Shown: in pieces, positions 7,282 through 17,200 of the stretch | Position numbering within the stretch: the stretch's first letter is position 1 | Layout: the number at the start of each line of letters is the position of its first letter | Assembly: GCA_024234325.1 (NCBI GenBank) | Contig: JACKOJ010000005.1 | Location: 124,001 to 188,000 of the forward strand | Source of the DNA: Pseudomonadales bacterium | GTDB taxonomy: Bacteria; Pseudomonadota; Gammaproteobacteria; Pseudomonadales; Pseudohongiellaceae | DNA: 64,000 bases | Reading direction: 5' to 3' | The notes under the pieces: model-generated | Told to the model about the DNA's origin: nothing | The model's input: the letters and a program-made list of their open reading frames with translations, nothing else | The model's database searches: none | Translations under genes and position numbers: made by a program

Positions 7282-8742
7282 TTATACCTCCGGTCTCTGC
7301 AGATGCCAGTCCGTGTGCTGCTGGAACTGGTGGGCGACATTGAGCAGCCGCGCCTCGCCAAAATCGCTGCCGACGAGTTGAATGCCGATGGGCAGGCGCT
7401 TGCCGCTGGTGCTGCTCAGCCCCGCAGGGATGGACACACCGGGCAGACCGGCCAGGTTGACGCCGATGGTGTAGATGTCTTCCAGATACATGGTCACCGG
7501 GTCGTCGTTCTTCTCGCCCACCTTGAAGGCGGTGTGGGGAGTCGTCGGGCCGATGATGACATCGACTTCGGCAAAGGCCTTGTCGAAGTCCTGCTTGATC
7601 AGGCGGCGGATGCGCTGGGCCTTCAGGTAGTAGGCGTCGTAGTAGCCGGCGGACAGGGCGTAGGTGCCCACCATGATGCGGCGTTTCACTTCGGCGCCGA
7701 AACCTTCGCCCCGGCTGCGCTTGTACATGTCTTCCAGATTCACCGGGTTCTCGCAGCGGTAGCCGTAGCGCACGCCGTCGAAGCGGGACAGGTTGGCCGA
7801 GGCCTCTGCCGGTGCGACCACGTAATAGGCGGACACGGACAGATGGTTGTTCGGCAGGTCGATCTCCTTCACGGTGGCACCCAGGCTCTCGAATACCTTC
7901 AGGGCTTCCTGCAGTGCCTGCTCCACTTCCTTGCCGAGACCTTCCGCCAGATGCTGGCGGGGCACGCCGATGCGCAGGCCCTTGAGGGAGTCGTTCAGGG
8001 TGGCGGTGTAGTCCGGCACCGGCGCGTCCACGCAGGTGGAATCCTTCGGGTCGGCACCCGCGATCACGTTCATCATCAGGGCCGCGTCTTCGGCGCTCTT
8101 GCAGATGGGGCCGGCCTGGTCGAGGCTGGAGGCGAAGGCGATCATGCCCCAGCGGGAGATGCGGCCATAGCTGGGCTTGAAGCCGGTGACGCCGCAGAAG
8201 GCGGCGGGCTGGCGAATGGAACCGCCGGTATCGGTGCCTGTGGCGATGGCGCACAGGTCGGCCGCCACTGCTGCGGCGGAACCGCCGGAAGAGCCACCGG
8301 GCACGCGGTCGGTATCCCAGGGGTTGCGCACGGCGCCGAAGAAACTGGTCTCGTTGGAAGAGCCCATGGCGAACTCGTCCATATTGGTCTTGCCCAGAGT
8401 CACGGTGCCGGCGGCATTGAGTCGCTCCACCACAGTGGCGTCATAGGGAGAGACGAAATTGCCCAGCATTTTCGAGGCGCAGGTGGTCAGCACGTCGCGG
8501 GTACAGAAGATGTCCTTGTGGGCGATGGGCACGCCGGTCAGCGGGCCATGCTCGCCGCGGGCACGACGGGCATCGGCCTCTGCTGCCTGGGCCAGGGCCA
8601 GCTCTTCCGTTACGGTGATATAGGCATTGTAGACACTGTTGTGCCGGGCGATGCGGCTCAGGTAGTCGCGGGTGAGTTCCACGCTAGAAACTTCCCCCTG
8701 CGCCAGTGAGCGGGAGAGTGCGGCGACGGTGCGGTCAGACAT
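7282..8742 (-). CDS. gatA: Asp/Glu-tRNA(Asn/Gln) amidotransferase subunit A
   Basis: The amidase subunit; releases ammonia from glutamine or asparagine and passes it to GatB. The 486 residues carry the amidase-signature Ser-cisSer-Lys triad: Lys in PIAHKD, cis-Ser in PGGSSGGSAAAVAA and the nucleophile Ser in GTDTGGSIRQPAAFCG. Its stop lies 4 bp before the gatB start. A 98-bp gap separates it from gatC upstream, longer than usual inside this operon. Confidence 0.96.
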   Translation of the reverse strand: MSDRTVAALSRSLAQGEVSSVELTRDYLSRIARHNSVYNAYITVTEELALAQAAEADARRARGEHGPLTGVPIAHKDIFCTRDVLTTCASKMLGNFVSPYDATVVERLNAAGTVTLGKTNMDEFAMGSSNETSFFGAVRNPWDTDRVPGGSSGGSAAAVAADLCAIATGTDTGGSIRQPAAFCGVTGFKPSYGRISRWGMIAFASSLDQAGPICKSAEDAALMMNVIAGADPKDSTCVDAPVPDYTATLNDSLKGLRIGVPRQHLAEGLGKEVEQALQEALKVFESLGATVKEIDLPNNHLSVSAYYVVAPAEASANLSRFDGVRYGYRCENPVNLEDMYKRSRGEGFGAEVKRRIMVGTYALSAGYYDAYYLKAQRIRRLIKQDFDKAFAEVDVIIGPTTPHTAFKVGEKNDDPVTMYLEDIYTIGVNLAGLPGVSIPAGLSSTSGKRLPIGIQLVGSDFGEARLLNVAHQFQQHTDWHLQRPEV

Positions 8743-8840
8743 GTCAGTGAGTGTCCTTGATCATCAGGTTGCAATGGAAGCGTGCGGCGAATGCGCGATG
8801 GCGAAACAGCGGGCTTCGGTTTTCAGTCAGCGAATACTCG

Positions 8841-9128
8841 TTACTCGATCACCTTGGGGACCAGATACAGGCCGTCCTGGGTGGCGGGAGCAATCTGCTG
8901 CAGATAGTCACGCTGGTCGGTTTCCGTCACTTCGTCGGGGCGCAGGCGCTGCACCGCGTCAAACGGGTGTGCCAGCGGGGCGACATTGGCGGTGTCCACA
9001 CTCTGCATCTGATCGATCAGTTCAAGAATGGACGAGATGCGACGGGTCACCTCCTGGGCGTCCTCGGTGCTGATGTGCAGACGTGCCAGATGGGCGATTT
9101 TTTCCACGTCTGATAATGCTAAAGCCAT
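8841..9128 (-). CDS. gatC: Asp/Glu-tRNA(Asn/Gln) amidotransferase subunit C
   Basis: A small 95-residue subunit that wraps the GatA-GatB interface and stabilises the complex. VEKIAHLARLHIS at the N-terminus and LAHPFDAVQRLRPDEVTE near the C-terminus are the family signatures. GGAGA precedes ATG. First gene of the gatCAB transcript, divergent from mreB. A GatCAB set usually means that at least one of Asn-tRNA or Gln-tRNA is made by transamidation. Confidence 0.93.
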   Translation of the reverse strand: MALALSDVEKIAHLARLHISTEDAQEVTRRISSILELIDQMQSVDTANVAPLAHPFDAVQRLRPDEVTETDQRDYLQQIAPATQDGLYLVPKVIE

Positions 9129-9143
9129 GCCCGATCTCCAAGT

Positions 9144-9162
9144 TTCGTGAGCGTCTCACGAA
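9144..9162 (-). promoter_or_regulatory. Perfect 19-bp hairpin just upstream of gatC
   Basis: TTCGTGAG-cgt-CTCACGAA is a perfect 8-bp inverted repeat ending 16 bp before the gatC start and next to its SD. It could be a 5'-UTR stem that affects translation, or an operator. I recognise no named family. Confidence 0.35.
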
Positions 9163-9233
9163 GAATTCATGTAAGGATTCCGACGCTGTTTTGTGCGGCA
9201 TTCCCGGTTTTCGAGCAATTCGCAAATTGGCTC

Positions 9234-9262
9234 TTGCCCTATATCCTTGCCGTTGTTAGAGT
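9234..9262 (+). promoter_or_regulatory. Candidate sigma70 promoter for mreBCD
   Basis: TTGCCC (9234-9239) and TAGAGT (9257-9262) are separated by 17 bp, each matching 4 of 6 consensus bases. It would give a leader of about 220 nt before mreB. Weak evidence. Confidence 0.3.
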
Positions 9263-9486
9263 GCGTGTCTATTCGCCGGAGAAGCCGTGATTATACGGGA
9301 AAGAGACCGGTTTAGGGCAACAGTTTCAGGAGCCGAGGGTAATTTCGCACCGCACCCTCCGATTCCACCGATTTATCCAACCCCTTGTACGAATTCCAGT
9401 GCGCAAGCTGAATCCCTGCTTCAAGACTGTGATCAGATGCTCGCTCTCAAGCCCGGGGTGGATTTCCATTTGAGGTTACGAAGTCG

Positions 9487-10527
9487 ATGTTCAAGAAATT
9501 CCGGGGGATGTTTTCCAATGACCTTTCCATTGACCTTGGCACTGCCAACACCCTGATCTACGTTCGCGGCCAGGGCATCGTCCTGAACGAACCCTCGGTT
9601 GTGGCCATCCGCACCACCAACGGCCAGAAGACCGTTACCGCCGTCGGCGCCGACGCCAAGCGCATGCTGGGCCGTACTCCCGGCAACATCACCGCCATTC
9701 GCCCGCTGAAGGACGGGGTGATCGCCGACTTCCAGGTGACCGAGAAGATGCTGCAGCACTTCATCAGCAAGGTCCACGAAAACAGCTTCTTCCCGCCCAG
9801 CCCCCGCGTCCTCGTCTGTGTGCCCTGCAAGTCCACCCAGGTGGAGCGTCGTGCCATTCGCGAGTCCGTGGTCAGCGCGGGTGCCCGTGAAGTGCGCCTG
9901 ATCGAGGAGCCCATGGCGGCTGCCATCGGCGCCGGTCTGCCGGTGGAGAAAGCCAGTGGCTCCATGGTGGTGGACATTGGGGGGGGCACTACCGAGATCG
10001 CCATTATCTCCCTGAACGGTATTGTCTATGCCGAATCCGTCCGTGTCGGCGGCGACCGCTTCGACGAAGCCATCATTACCCATGTGCGCCGCAACTACGG
10101 CAGCCTGATCGGTGACGCCACCGCGGAGCGCATCAAGAAGGAAATCGGCTGTGCCTACCCGTCTTCCGGGGTGCTGCGCGAGATCGACGTGCGCGGCCGC
10201 AACCTGGCAGAGGGCGTGCCCCGCAGCTTCACGTTGAACTCCGACGAGATCCTGGAAGCCCTGCAGGAAACCCTGTCGGCCATCGTGCAGGCGGTCAAGA
10301 GCGCGCTGGAGCAATCCCCGCCCGAACTGGCGTCCGACATCGCGGAAAGCGGCATGGTGCTGACCGGCGGCGGCGCATTATTGAAAGATTTGGATAAACT
10401 GTTGTCTGAAGAGACAGGGCTGCCCGTCATTGTCGCTGAAGACCCGCTCACCTGTGTGGCTCGTGGGGGCGGCAAAGCAATGGAGTTGATGGACGCCAAC
10501 GACATGGATTCGTTAACCATTGAATAA
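9487..10527 (+). CDS. mreB: Rod shape-determining protein MreB
   Basis: A bacterial actin homologue that polymerises under the inner membrane and directs the elongasome. The 346 residues start MFKKFRGMFSNDLSIDLGTANTLIYV. The phosphate-1 loop (DLGTANTLIY), phosphate-2 (VVDIGGGTTEIAIISL) and adenosine motif (VLTGGGALLKDLD) are all intact, and length is normal. First of mreB-mreC-mreD-maf-rng, a standard gammaproteobacterial order. Confidence 0.97.
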   Translation: MFKKFRGMFSNDLSIDLGTANTLIYVRGQGIVLNEPSVVAIRTTNGQKTVTAVGADAKRMLGRTPGNITAIRPLKDGVIADFQVTEKMLQHFISKVHENSFFPPSPRVLVCVPCKSTQVERRAIRESVVSAGAREVRLIEEPMAAAIGAGLPVEKASGSMVVDIGGGTTEIAIISLNGIVYAESVRVGGDRFDEAIITHVRRNYGSLIGDATAERIKKEIGCAYPSSGVLREIDVRGRNLAEGVPRSFTLNSDEILEALQETLSAIVQAVKSALEQSPPELASDIAESGMVLTGGGALLKDLDKLLSEETGLPVIVAEDPLTCVARGGGKAMELMDANDMDSLTIE

Positions 10528-10569
10528 ACGGTTCGAGGTTCCATCATCAAGACCCTATTCATCAAAGGC

Positions 10570-11583
10570 GTGTCGCTGGAGTACCGCGTTGCCGCGTTCG
10601 TGGTGCTCTCGATGGCGGTCATGTTTGCCGACAGCCGCTTCGACTACCTTGACCGGGTGCGTTATTCCCTGGGCTTTCTGACGGCCCCCGTCTACTGGCT
10701 TGCCGATACCCCCGCCCGCGTCTCCAACTGGATTGACGACGTCTTCGTCTCCCACGGCGATCTCATCGAAGAAAACGAACGCCTGCGCGAAGAGCTGCTC
10801 TTTGCGCAGCGCGAATTGCAGTTGCTGGCGGGTCTGGCCACCGAGAACAACCGCCTGCGGGCCCTGCAGGAGGCCTCCGCCAGCGTCAACGGGCGTGTGC
10901 TGCCCGCCGAAATCATCAATGTGTCTTCGACTCCTGGTACACGTCGCGTGCTGATCAATCGCGGGGCGACCGACGGGGTGCTGGTTGGCCAGGCCCTTCT
11001 GGACGCCCACGGTCTGATGGGACAGGTGGTGGAGGTGCTGCCCTTTACCAGTTGGGTCATGCTGATTACCGATTCCCGCCATGGCACGCCGGTGCAGGTC
11101 AACCGCAACGGCGAGCGGGCGGTGGCCCGCGGCAGCCGGGGCGACGTGCCGGAGCTGGAGCTGGAATTCGTGCCGGACACCTCCGACATCGAAGTGGGCG
11201 ACCTGCTGGTCAGTTCCGGCCTGGGGCAGCGCTTTCCCAAGGACTATCCTGTGGCCGAAGTGACCAGCGTTGTGCATGACCGCGGTCAACCCTTTGCGGT
11301 GATCAAGGCCCGGCCCCTGGCGCAGATGGACAGCACGCGTCACGTCATGCTGCTGGCCCTGACCGGCAATGAGGCCGATCGCGGCGACGGCACGGCCCCG
11401 GTCTGGGTGGATACCGCGCAGAACAAGCCTGCCGTGCCCATCGAAGAACAGATTGAGGAGCTCAGTGCCAGTCCGCAGGAAGAGGTCGTGAACCCCGAGC
11501 CGGACAGCGTGAGCCCGGACGAACCCCTGCCCTCGGAAGTGGCGGATATCTTGCCCGAAGAGCCCTCGAATCAGCAGGAGTAG
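10570..11583 (+). CDS. mreC: Rod shape-determining protein MreC
   Basis: A bitopic inner-membrane protein whose periplasmic beta domains link MreB to PBP2/RodA. An N-terminal membrane anchor (about 6-25) is followed by a coiled coil (LIEENERLREELLFAQRELQLLAGLATENNRLRAL in parts) and the beta-barrel region. The C-terminal 60 residues are Pro/Glu rich. The GTG taken here has a poor SD. Upstream in frame the codons read IKTLFIKGVSLEY, which matches how homologues begin, with GAGG 7 bp before ATC at 10546; the true start may be that ATC. Confidence 0.9.
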   Translation: MSLEYRVAAFVVLSMAVMFADSRFDYLDRVRYSLGFLTAPVYWLADTPARVSNWIDDVFVSHGDLIEENERLREELLFAQRELQLLAGLATENNRLRALQEASASVNGRVLPAEIINVSSTPGTRRVLINRGATDGVLVGQALLDAHGLMGQVVEVLPFTSWVMLITDSRHGTPVQVNRNGERAVARGSRGDVPELELEFVPDTSDIEVGDLLVSSGLGQRFPKDYPVAEVTSVVHDRGQPFAVIKARPLAQMDSTRHVMLLALTGNEADRGDGTAPVWVDTAQNKPAVPIEEQIEELSASPQEEVVNPEPDSVSPDEPLPSEVADILPEEPSNQQE

Positions 11584-11586
11584 TGA

Positions 11587-12075
11587 ATGCAGCAGCGCAA
11601 CCACGGCACGTGGGTCATCCTTCTCAGTTTCTTTGTCGCCTATCTGCTGGCGATCGTGCCCTTTCCGGACTGGGCCATGAACTACCGTCCCCAGTGGGTC
11701 GCCATGGTGCTGATCTACTGGGCGATGGCGCTGCCCTATCGTGTCGGCATCGGTTTCGCCTGGATGGCGGGGCTGGTGATGGACCTGCTCGAAGGCTCCC
11801 TGCTCGGGCTCAATGCCCTGGCGCTGGCCATCATCGCCTACATTACCCTCAGCCTGCACCAGCGCCTGCGCATGTTCTCGTCCCTGCAGCAGAGCGGCGT
11901 GGTGCTGGCGCTCGTCGGCCTGCACCTGATGATGACCCACTGGATGAAGATCGCCGCCGAGCAGGCGGTTGCCTCCAATCTGCTGTTCCTTCTCGGGGCT
12001 CTGTCCAGCGCCTTCATCTGGCCCTGGATGTTTGTCCTGCTGCGCCAGATGCGGCGCGGTTTCGGCGTGCGCTGA
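11587..12075 (+). CDS. mreD: Rod shape-determining protein MreD
   Basis: A polytopic inner-membrane protein of the elongasome. The 162 residues contain about five hydrophobic spans, with the family segment PDWAMNYRPQWVAMVLIYW after the first and GLVMDLLEGSLLGLNALALA in the middle. It starts 3 bp after the mreC stop, so coupled translation is likely. Confidence 0.93.
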   Translation: MQQRNHGTWVILLSFFVAYLLAIVPFPDWAMNYRPQWVAMVLIYWAMALPYRVGIGFAWMAGLVMDLLEGSLLGLNALALAIIAYITLSLHQRLRMFSSLQQSGVVLALVGLHLMMTHWMKIAAEQAVASNLLFLLGALSSAFIWPWMFVLLRQMRRGFGVR

Positions 12076-12108
12076 TGGCGGTGTTGCGTATGTCCCGGGT
12101 GATGCCTC

Positions 12109-12717
12109 ATGTCTGATCGCTTTGCTTCCCTTCTGCTGGCCTCCGCCTCGCCCCGCCGTCACGAGATTCTGACCGGCATGGGCATCCGCTTTCAGGTGGC
12201 GGAGCACACCGTGGATGAAGTGGCGCTGCCCGGCGAGGCGCCCGTCGATTTTGTGCAGCGTCTCGCCAGAGAGAAGGCGCAGAGCGTGCAGGCCCTGCAG
12301 CCGGACAATCCCCTTCCTGTGATGGGGGCGGATACCATCGTGGTCTGCGAGGGTCAGATACTGGGCAAGCCGGTGGACCGCGACGACGCCCTGCGCATGC
12401 TGGCACTGCTCAGCGGGCGCCGCCATCAGGTGCACACGGCGGTGGCTCTGTGCCTGAGGGCGCGTTGCGAGGGCGTGCTGTCCAGCACCGAGGTGGGCTT
12501 CAAGCCGCTGTCGGAGGCGGAAAGGATTCGTTACTGGGAATCCGGCGAACCGCAGGGCAAGGCAGGCGCCTATGCCATACAGGGTCTGGGCGGCATGTTC
12601 GTCAATGCGCTCAGCGGCAGCTACAGCGGTGTGGTGGGCTTGCCGGTATTCGAGACGGCCGAGTTGTGCGCGCGCTTTGGTGTGCGCACAGGTCTGAGTG
12701 AGGGAGCACGTTCATGA
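12109..12717 (+). CDS. maf: Maf-family nucleoside triphosphate pyrophosphatase (YhdE type)
   Basis: Hydrolyses non-canonical or excess NTPs, in this subgroup dTTP/UTP, to monophosphates. The 202 residues start with LLLASASPRRHEIL, the substrate-binding SxRR motif, and contain GADTIV with the catalytic Asp and FKPLSEAERIRYWESGEP. The QGLGGMFVNALSGSYSGVVGLP segment, in parts, is typical of the mreBCD-linked paralogue. It overlaps rng by 4 bp (ATGA). Confidence 0.92.
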   Translation: MSDRFASLLLASASPRRHEILTGMGIRFQVAEHTVDEVALPGEAPVDFVQRLAREKAQSVQALQPDNPLPVMGADTIVVCEGQILGKPVDRDDALRMLALLSGRRHQVHTAVALCLRARCEGVLSSTEVGFKPLSEAERIRYWESGEPQGKAGAYAIQGLGGMFVNALSGSYSGVVGLPVFETAELCARFGVRTGLSEGARS

Positions 12718-14192
12718 GCGAAGAGATTCTGATCAATGTCACGCCCATGGAGACCCGGGTCGCGCTGATCGAGAATGGCCTGCTGCAAGAGATTTTCATC
12801 GAGCGGCCGCACGGCAAGGGCCACGTGGGCGATGTCTATCTGGGCAAGGTGCTGCGGGTGATGCCGGGCATGGAGGCGGCGTTCGTGGATATCGGTCTCG
12901 AACGCGCGGCGTTCATTCACAGTGCCGATATCTCGCCCATCAGCCCGGAGGGTTTCGAGGTGCGGGATGAGTCGCCCGCGCCGATTCAGAGCCTGGTGCG
13001 CGAGGGGCAGATGATCATCGTGCAGGTGGTAAAGGATCCCATCGGCAGCAAGGGCGCACGCCTCAGTACCCATTTGACCCTGCCCTCGCGCAATCTCGTC
13101 TACCTGCCGCGCAGTGTGCACATGGGCATTTCCCAGCGCCTGGAGAACGAACAGGAGCGCGATCGTCTCATGGCCCTGCTGCAGGAATGCATCCGGCAGG
13201 AGGCGCTGGAAGGCAAGGGCGGTTTCATCATCCGCACTGCGGCGGAAGGCTGCACGGAAAAGGAGATGCTCGAAGACATCCGTTTCCTGAAACGCCTTTG
13301 GAGTGCCGTGGAACGTCGTGTCGGGGATAGCCGGGAAGTGCACATTCTGTACCGGGAGGTTCCTTTGTACATGCGCGCGATGCGCGACCTCATCACGCCG
13401 GACATCGAGAGAATCCGCATCGACTCCCGCGATGCCTTTGAGGAGATTTCGCGATTTCTGCAGGACTTTATTCCGGAGTTCAGCAACAGTGTCGAACTCT
13501 ATGCGGGCGAGCGCCCGATCTTCGATCTGCACGGCATCGACGATGAAATCGACAAGGCACTGGGGCGCAAGGTCAAACTGAAATCCGGCGGCGATCTCAT
13601 CATCGACCAGACCGAGGCGATGACCACGGTGGATGTGAACACCGGCGCCTATCTCGGCAGCAAGAACCACGCAGAGACCGTGCTCAAGACCAATCTCGAA
13701 GCCGCCACGGCGATTGCCCGCCAACTGCGCATCCGCAATCTCGGTGGCATCATCATTCTCGATTTCATCGACATGACCGATCCCGAGCATCAGCGTCAGG
13801 TCATGCGTACCCTGACCAAGGCGCTGGAGAAGGATCATGCCCGCACCTCCGTCAGCGCCATGTCGGAGCTGGGGCTGGTGGAAATGACCCGCAAGCGTAC
13901 CCGTGAGAGCCTGGGGCAGGTGCTCTGCTGCCCCTGCCCGGTTTGTGAAGGCAGGGGCCGCCTCAAGACTCCGGAAACCATCTGCTATGAGATTTTTCGC
14001 GAGATTCTGCGCGTGGCCCGGGTCTATGAGAATGATGTGATACTGGTGATGGCCTCCCAGGGAGTGGTGGACCGGCTGCTGGATGAGGAGTCCAGTACCC
14101 TTGCCGACCTGGAAGAATTAATTGGCAAGACCGTCAGGTTTGAAGTTGAACCCATGTATACTCAGGAGCAGTTTGACGTCGTGCTGTTTTAA
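12714..14192 (+). CDS. rng: Ribonuclease G
   Basis: A 5'-monophosphate-stimulated endoribonuclease that matures the 16S rRNA 5' end and cuts mRNAs. The 492-residue protein has an S1 domain at about 38-125, the RNase E/G DNase-I-like catalytic fold with the Asp-containing DVNTGAYLG and IILDFIDM, and the Zn-link motif CCPCPVCEGRGRLK. It lacks the long C-terminal scaffold of RNase E, which separates it from Rne. Its ATG overlaps the maf stop. Confidence 0.95.
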   Translation: MSEEILINVTPMETRVALIENGLLQEIFIERPHGKGHVGDVYLGKVLRVMPGMEAAFVDIGLERAAFIHSADISPISPEGFEVRDESPAPIQSLVREGQMIIVQVVKDPIGSKGARLSTHLTLPSRNLVYLPRSVHMGISQRLENEQERDRLMALLQECIRQEALEGKGGFIIRTAAEGCTEKEMLEDIRFLKRLWSAVERRVGDSREVHILYREVPLYMRAMRDLITPDIERIRIDSRDAFEEISRFLQDFIPEFSNSVELYAGERPIFDLHGIDDEIDKALGRKVKLKSGGDLIIDQTEAMTTVDVNTGAYLGSKNHAETVLKTNLEAATAIARQLRIRNLGGIIILDFIDMTDPEHQRQVMRTLTKALEKDHARTSVSAMSELGLVEMTRKRTRESLGQVLCCPCPVCEGRGRLKTPETICYEIFREILRVARVYENDVILVMASQGVVDRLLDEESSTLADLEELIGKTVRFEVEPMYTQEQFDVVLF

Positions 14193-14247
14193 CACCTGGC
14201 ACCCACTGCGTCACCTTCTGACAATCCGGCCTCAGGCCTGAAGCGCC

Positions 14248-17200
14248 ATGATCCTGACACTCGCAAAGAAGACATTGTCCCTGCTGCTGGCAGCGTCGTT
14301 TGTCCTGCTGGTGTGTCTCGCTGTTTATGTCAGCCTGGGGCGTCAGTTGATGCCCTACGTCAATAACTACCGTGCGGACATCGAGGCCGAACTGTCGCTG
14401 CGTCTGGGACAGACGGTGCAGATCGCCGTTCTCGATGGCCACTGGCGCGGCTTCAATCCCGTTCTTGACCTGCAGAAGGTGAGCATTGCCGCTCCCGGCA
14501 CCTCCGACGCGCCTGCGCAGGCCCTTCAACTCGACTTCATGACGCTGGAAGTCGACGCGGTGGGCAGTCTTCTCACCCGTACGCTGCAACTCTCGTCCAT
14601 CGATATTGAAAGCCCGGCGCTCACTCTGGTGGAGGGCAATGATGGCCGCTGGCAGTTGCTGGGCTTTGAAAGCAGTGGCGAGGTGAGTCTCAGCCCCGAT
14701 CAGGTTCTGGATCTGGTCTCACGCGTTCGTGACCTGACACTGAGCAATCTGGAACTGACCCTGCAGAGGGCAGACGGCCGTGGGCGCCTGTTCGAGCGCA
14801 GCCGTGTCCGTTTCCAGAACCGTGGGCCGCAGCACTTCCTGCACCTGGACGTGTGGCAGGATGGCGTGATCGGCCCGCTGAGCGTGTCGGCTGAACTGCA
14901 GGGCAATCAGATTGCCGATCTCTCCGGGCAGATTTATCTGCTGGTGCCGCAGACCGACTATTCCGAAATTGTCGCGGGGCGCATCAATGAATCGCTGACG
15001 CTGGATGCGCTTGCCGGCAATGGGGAAGTGTGGGTCGACGTGCAGAAGGGACAGGTCGAGGCGGTGCAGGGCAGTGTCAGCCTCAGCGAACTGGCGGTGG
15101 CACTGCCGGCGCCGCTGCGGGTGCAGGATCTCGGCACACAGTTCTTTGTGCACCGGGGAGAGGCCGGCCGGGGCTGGGAGCTGTGGCTGGAGAAATTCGG
15201 CTTTGCCTGGAACGGACAGACCTGGCGCGAGAGCAACCTGTACGCGAGTTATGAGGATACGGCGGGTCTCGATGTGCGCGCCGACCTGCTGAACCTGACC
15301 GTAGCGACCGGCATGCTGGCGGCATCGGAGCTGCTGCCGGCCGAGGCGAACCCGGTGCTGGCAGAGATCAATCCGCGTGGCGAGCTTGCCAACCTGGATC
15401 TGGAATGGCAGCGGGCGGCGCCGGGCAGCGAAGGCGATCAGTGGCGTCTCGTCACCAATGTGGTGGACGGCGCCATCAGTGCGAGAGGCCCGACGCCAGC
15501 CATTTGGGGGATTGATGCTTACGCCGAGCTGCTCTTCGATACCGGAGCACAGCGTCTGACGGGCTTTGCCGACGTGGATTCCCATCGTCTGATGTTCCAG
15601 TTACCTCATCTCTTTGACGATGTCTGGGACTACGATCACGTCAACGGGCGTGTCGCCGTGGACCTCGATCTCTCCCAGGGGCAACTGCTGAAACTGAGCA
15701 GCAGTGTCATTGTGGCGGAGTCCGACGTGGCGACGGGGCGGGCCCAGTTCTCCCTGCTCAACCGGCGCAGTGGCGACGAGGGAGATGCTGCTGATCTGGA
15801 GCTGATGGTCGGGCTGAGCGAGGGGGATGTCAGTCACAAGTCCCTCTATCTGCCCCGGGCAGAAGGCGTGAAGGATGGCCTGCGCGAGCTGATGAACTGG
15901 CTGGATCGTGCCATTCAGGGGGGGCGCGCGACGAACAGTGGTCTGATCTATCGCGGCTCCGTGATGCCGGATGCCGACCCGGCGGAGCGCACCCTGCAGA
16001 TGTATTTCAATGTGGCCGATGGCAGCCTGCAGTACGACCCGCAGTGGCCGGCACTGGATCGCCTTGCGGGTCATGTGCTGATTGATGACCGCAATGTCGA
16101 TATCCGGGTCAATTCGGGGGAGTCCCTGGGCATGGGCTTTGATGCCACCAGTGCCGCAATCCGCCCGAATGACAGCGGCAATGGCAACTGGTTGACGGTC
16201 TCCGGCAAGGGGGCCGGCGAGGCGCAACAGGCGCTCCACTACCTGCGCGAGACGCCGGTTACCCGCGGTTTTGGCAACTATATTTCCGACTGGCAGGGAG
16301 AGGGCATTGTGGACCTGGCCCTCAGTCTGCGCATCCCCCTGGGTATCCAGGGCAGTACTCCGCAGGTGAATGTCGATCTGCAACTGCAGGATGACACGCT
16401 CTATATTCCCGAGTTCGAGCTGCGTTTCAACGCGGTCAACGGGCAGTTGCGCTACAGCACGCAGAACGGCCTGATCGGCGAGGCGCTCAGTGCCAGGCTG
16501 TTCGAGCAGGCGGTTGATGTGAAGGTGTCGAGCCAGGTGGATGCAGCCCGCACCACGCAGACGCTGGTGGACATGCGCGGGCGGGTTGATGTGCCTGCCC
16601 TGCGGGCCTGGCCGAAGCAGAGCCGCTTTGTCTCCGACGTGCTGAGCCGGGCGCAGGGCAATATGGATTACCTGGCACAGTTGGAGATTGTTCAGCCTGC
16701 CGAATCGGAGTTGTCAGGGTCCGAAGCCCAGCCCCGGCGACGCCTGACCCTGACCTCGGAGCTGGAGGGCATATCGCTCGACTATCCGGAACCCTTTCGC
16801 AAGAGTGAGGATGGGCACCTGCCGCTGCGGATGACCATTGATTTTCTCGATGCGCGCGAAGACCTGCGTTTGTCGCTGTCCGATCTGGCGTCCATCAATA
16901 TGGGGCTGGCAGATGGGCAGATACGCAATGGGCTGATCTTCCTGGGCTCCGGCGAGGAGGTCAATGTGCGTCGCCTCAATGCCAGTGCTCCGGGGCTGGA
17001 CGTACTGGGAACCCTGCCGCGTTTCGACTATGAGGAGTGGATGCGGGCGGTGCGCGACATCACTTCATCCTCGTCGTCGGCAGCATCCGGAGGCGCGGCC
17101 AATTTTTCCAGCCTGCGCCAGGTGATCAATGCGGTGGACGTGAACATCGCTGATGCCTACGCTTTCGGACAGAATGCCCGCGACCTGAATGTACAGATTA

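Larger units (their letters stand above)
9129..9486. other. 358-bp divergent intergenic region between gatC and mreB
   Basis: Holds the outgoing promoters of two divergent operons. Apart from the hairpin at 9144-9162 and the candidate promoter at 9234-9262, I find no repeat or small gene. The SD of mreB is GAGG about 11 bp before its ATG. Confidence 0.6.

Noticed and set aside
5844..7361. Longer gatB start at 7361
   Set aside because: The extra 28 residues overlap gatA out of frame and are low-complexity; GGAGGT points to 7277.
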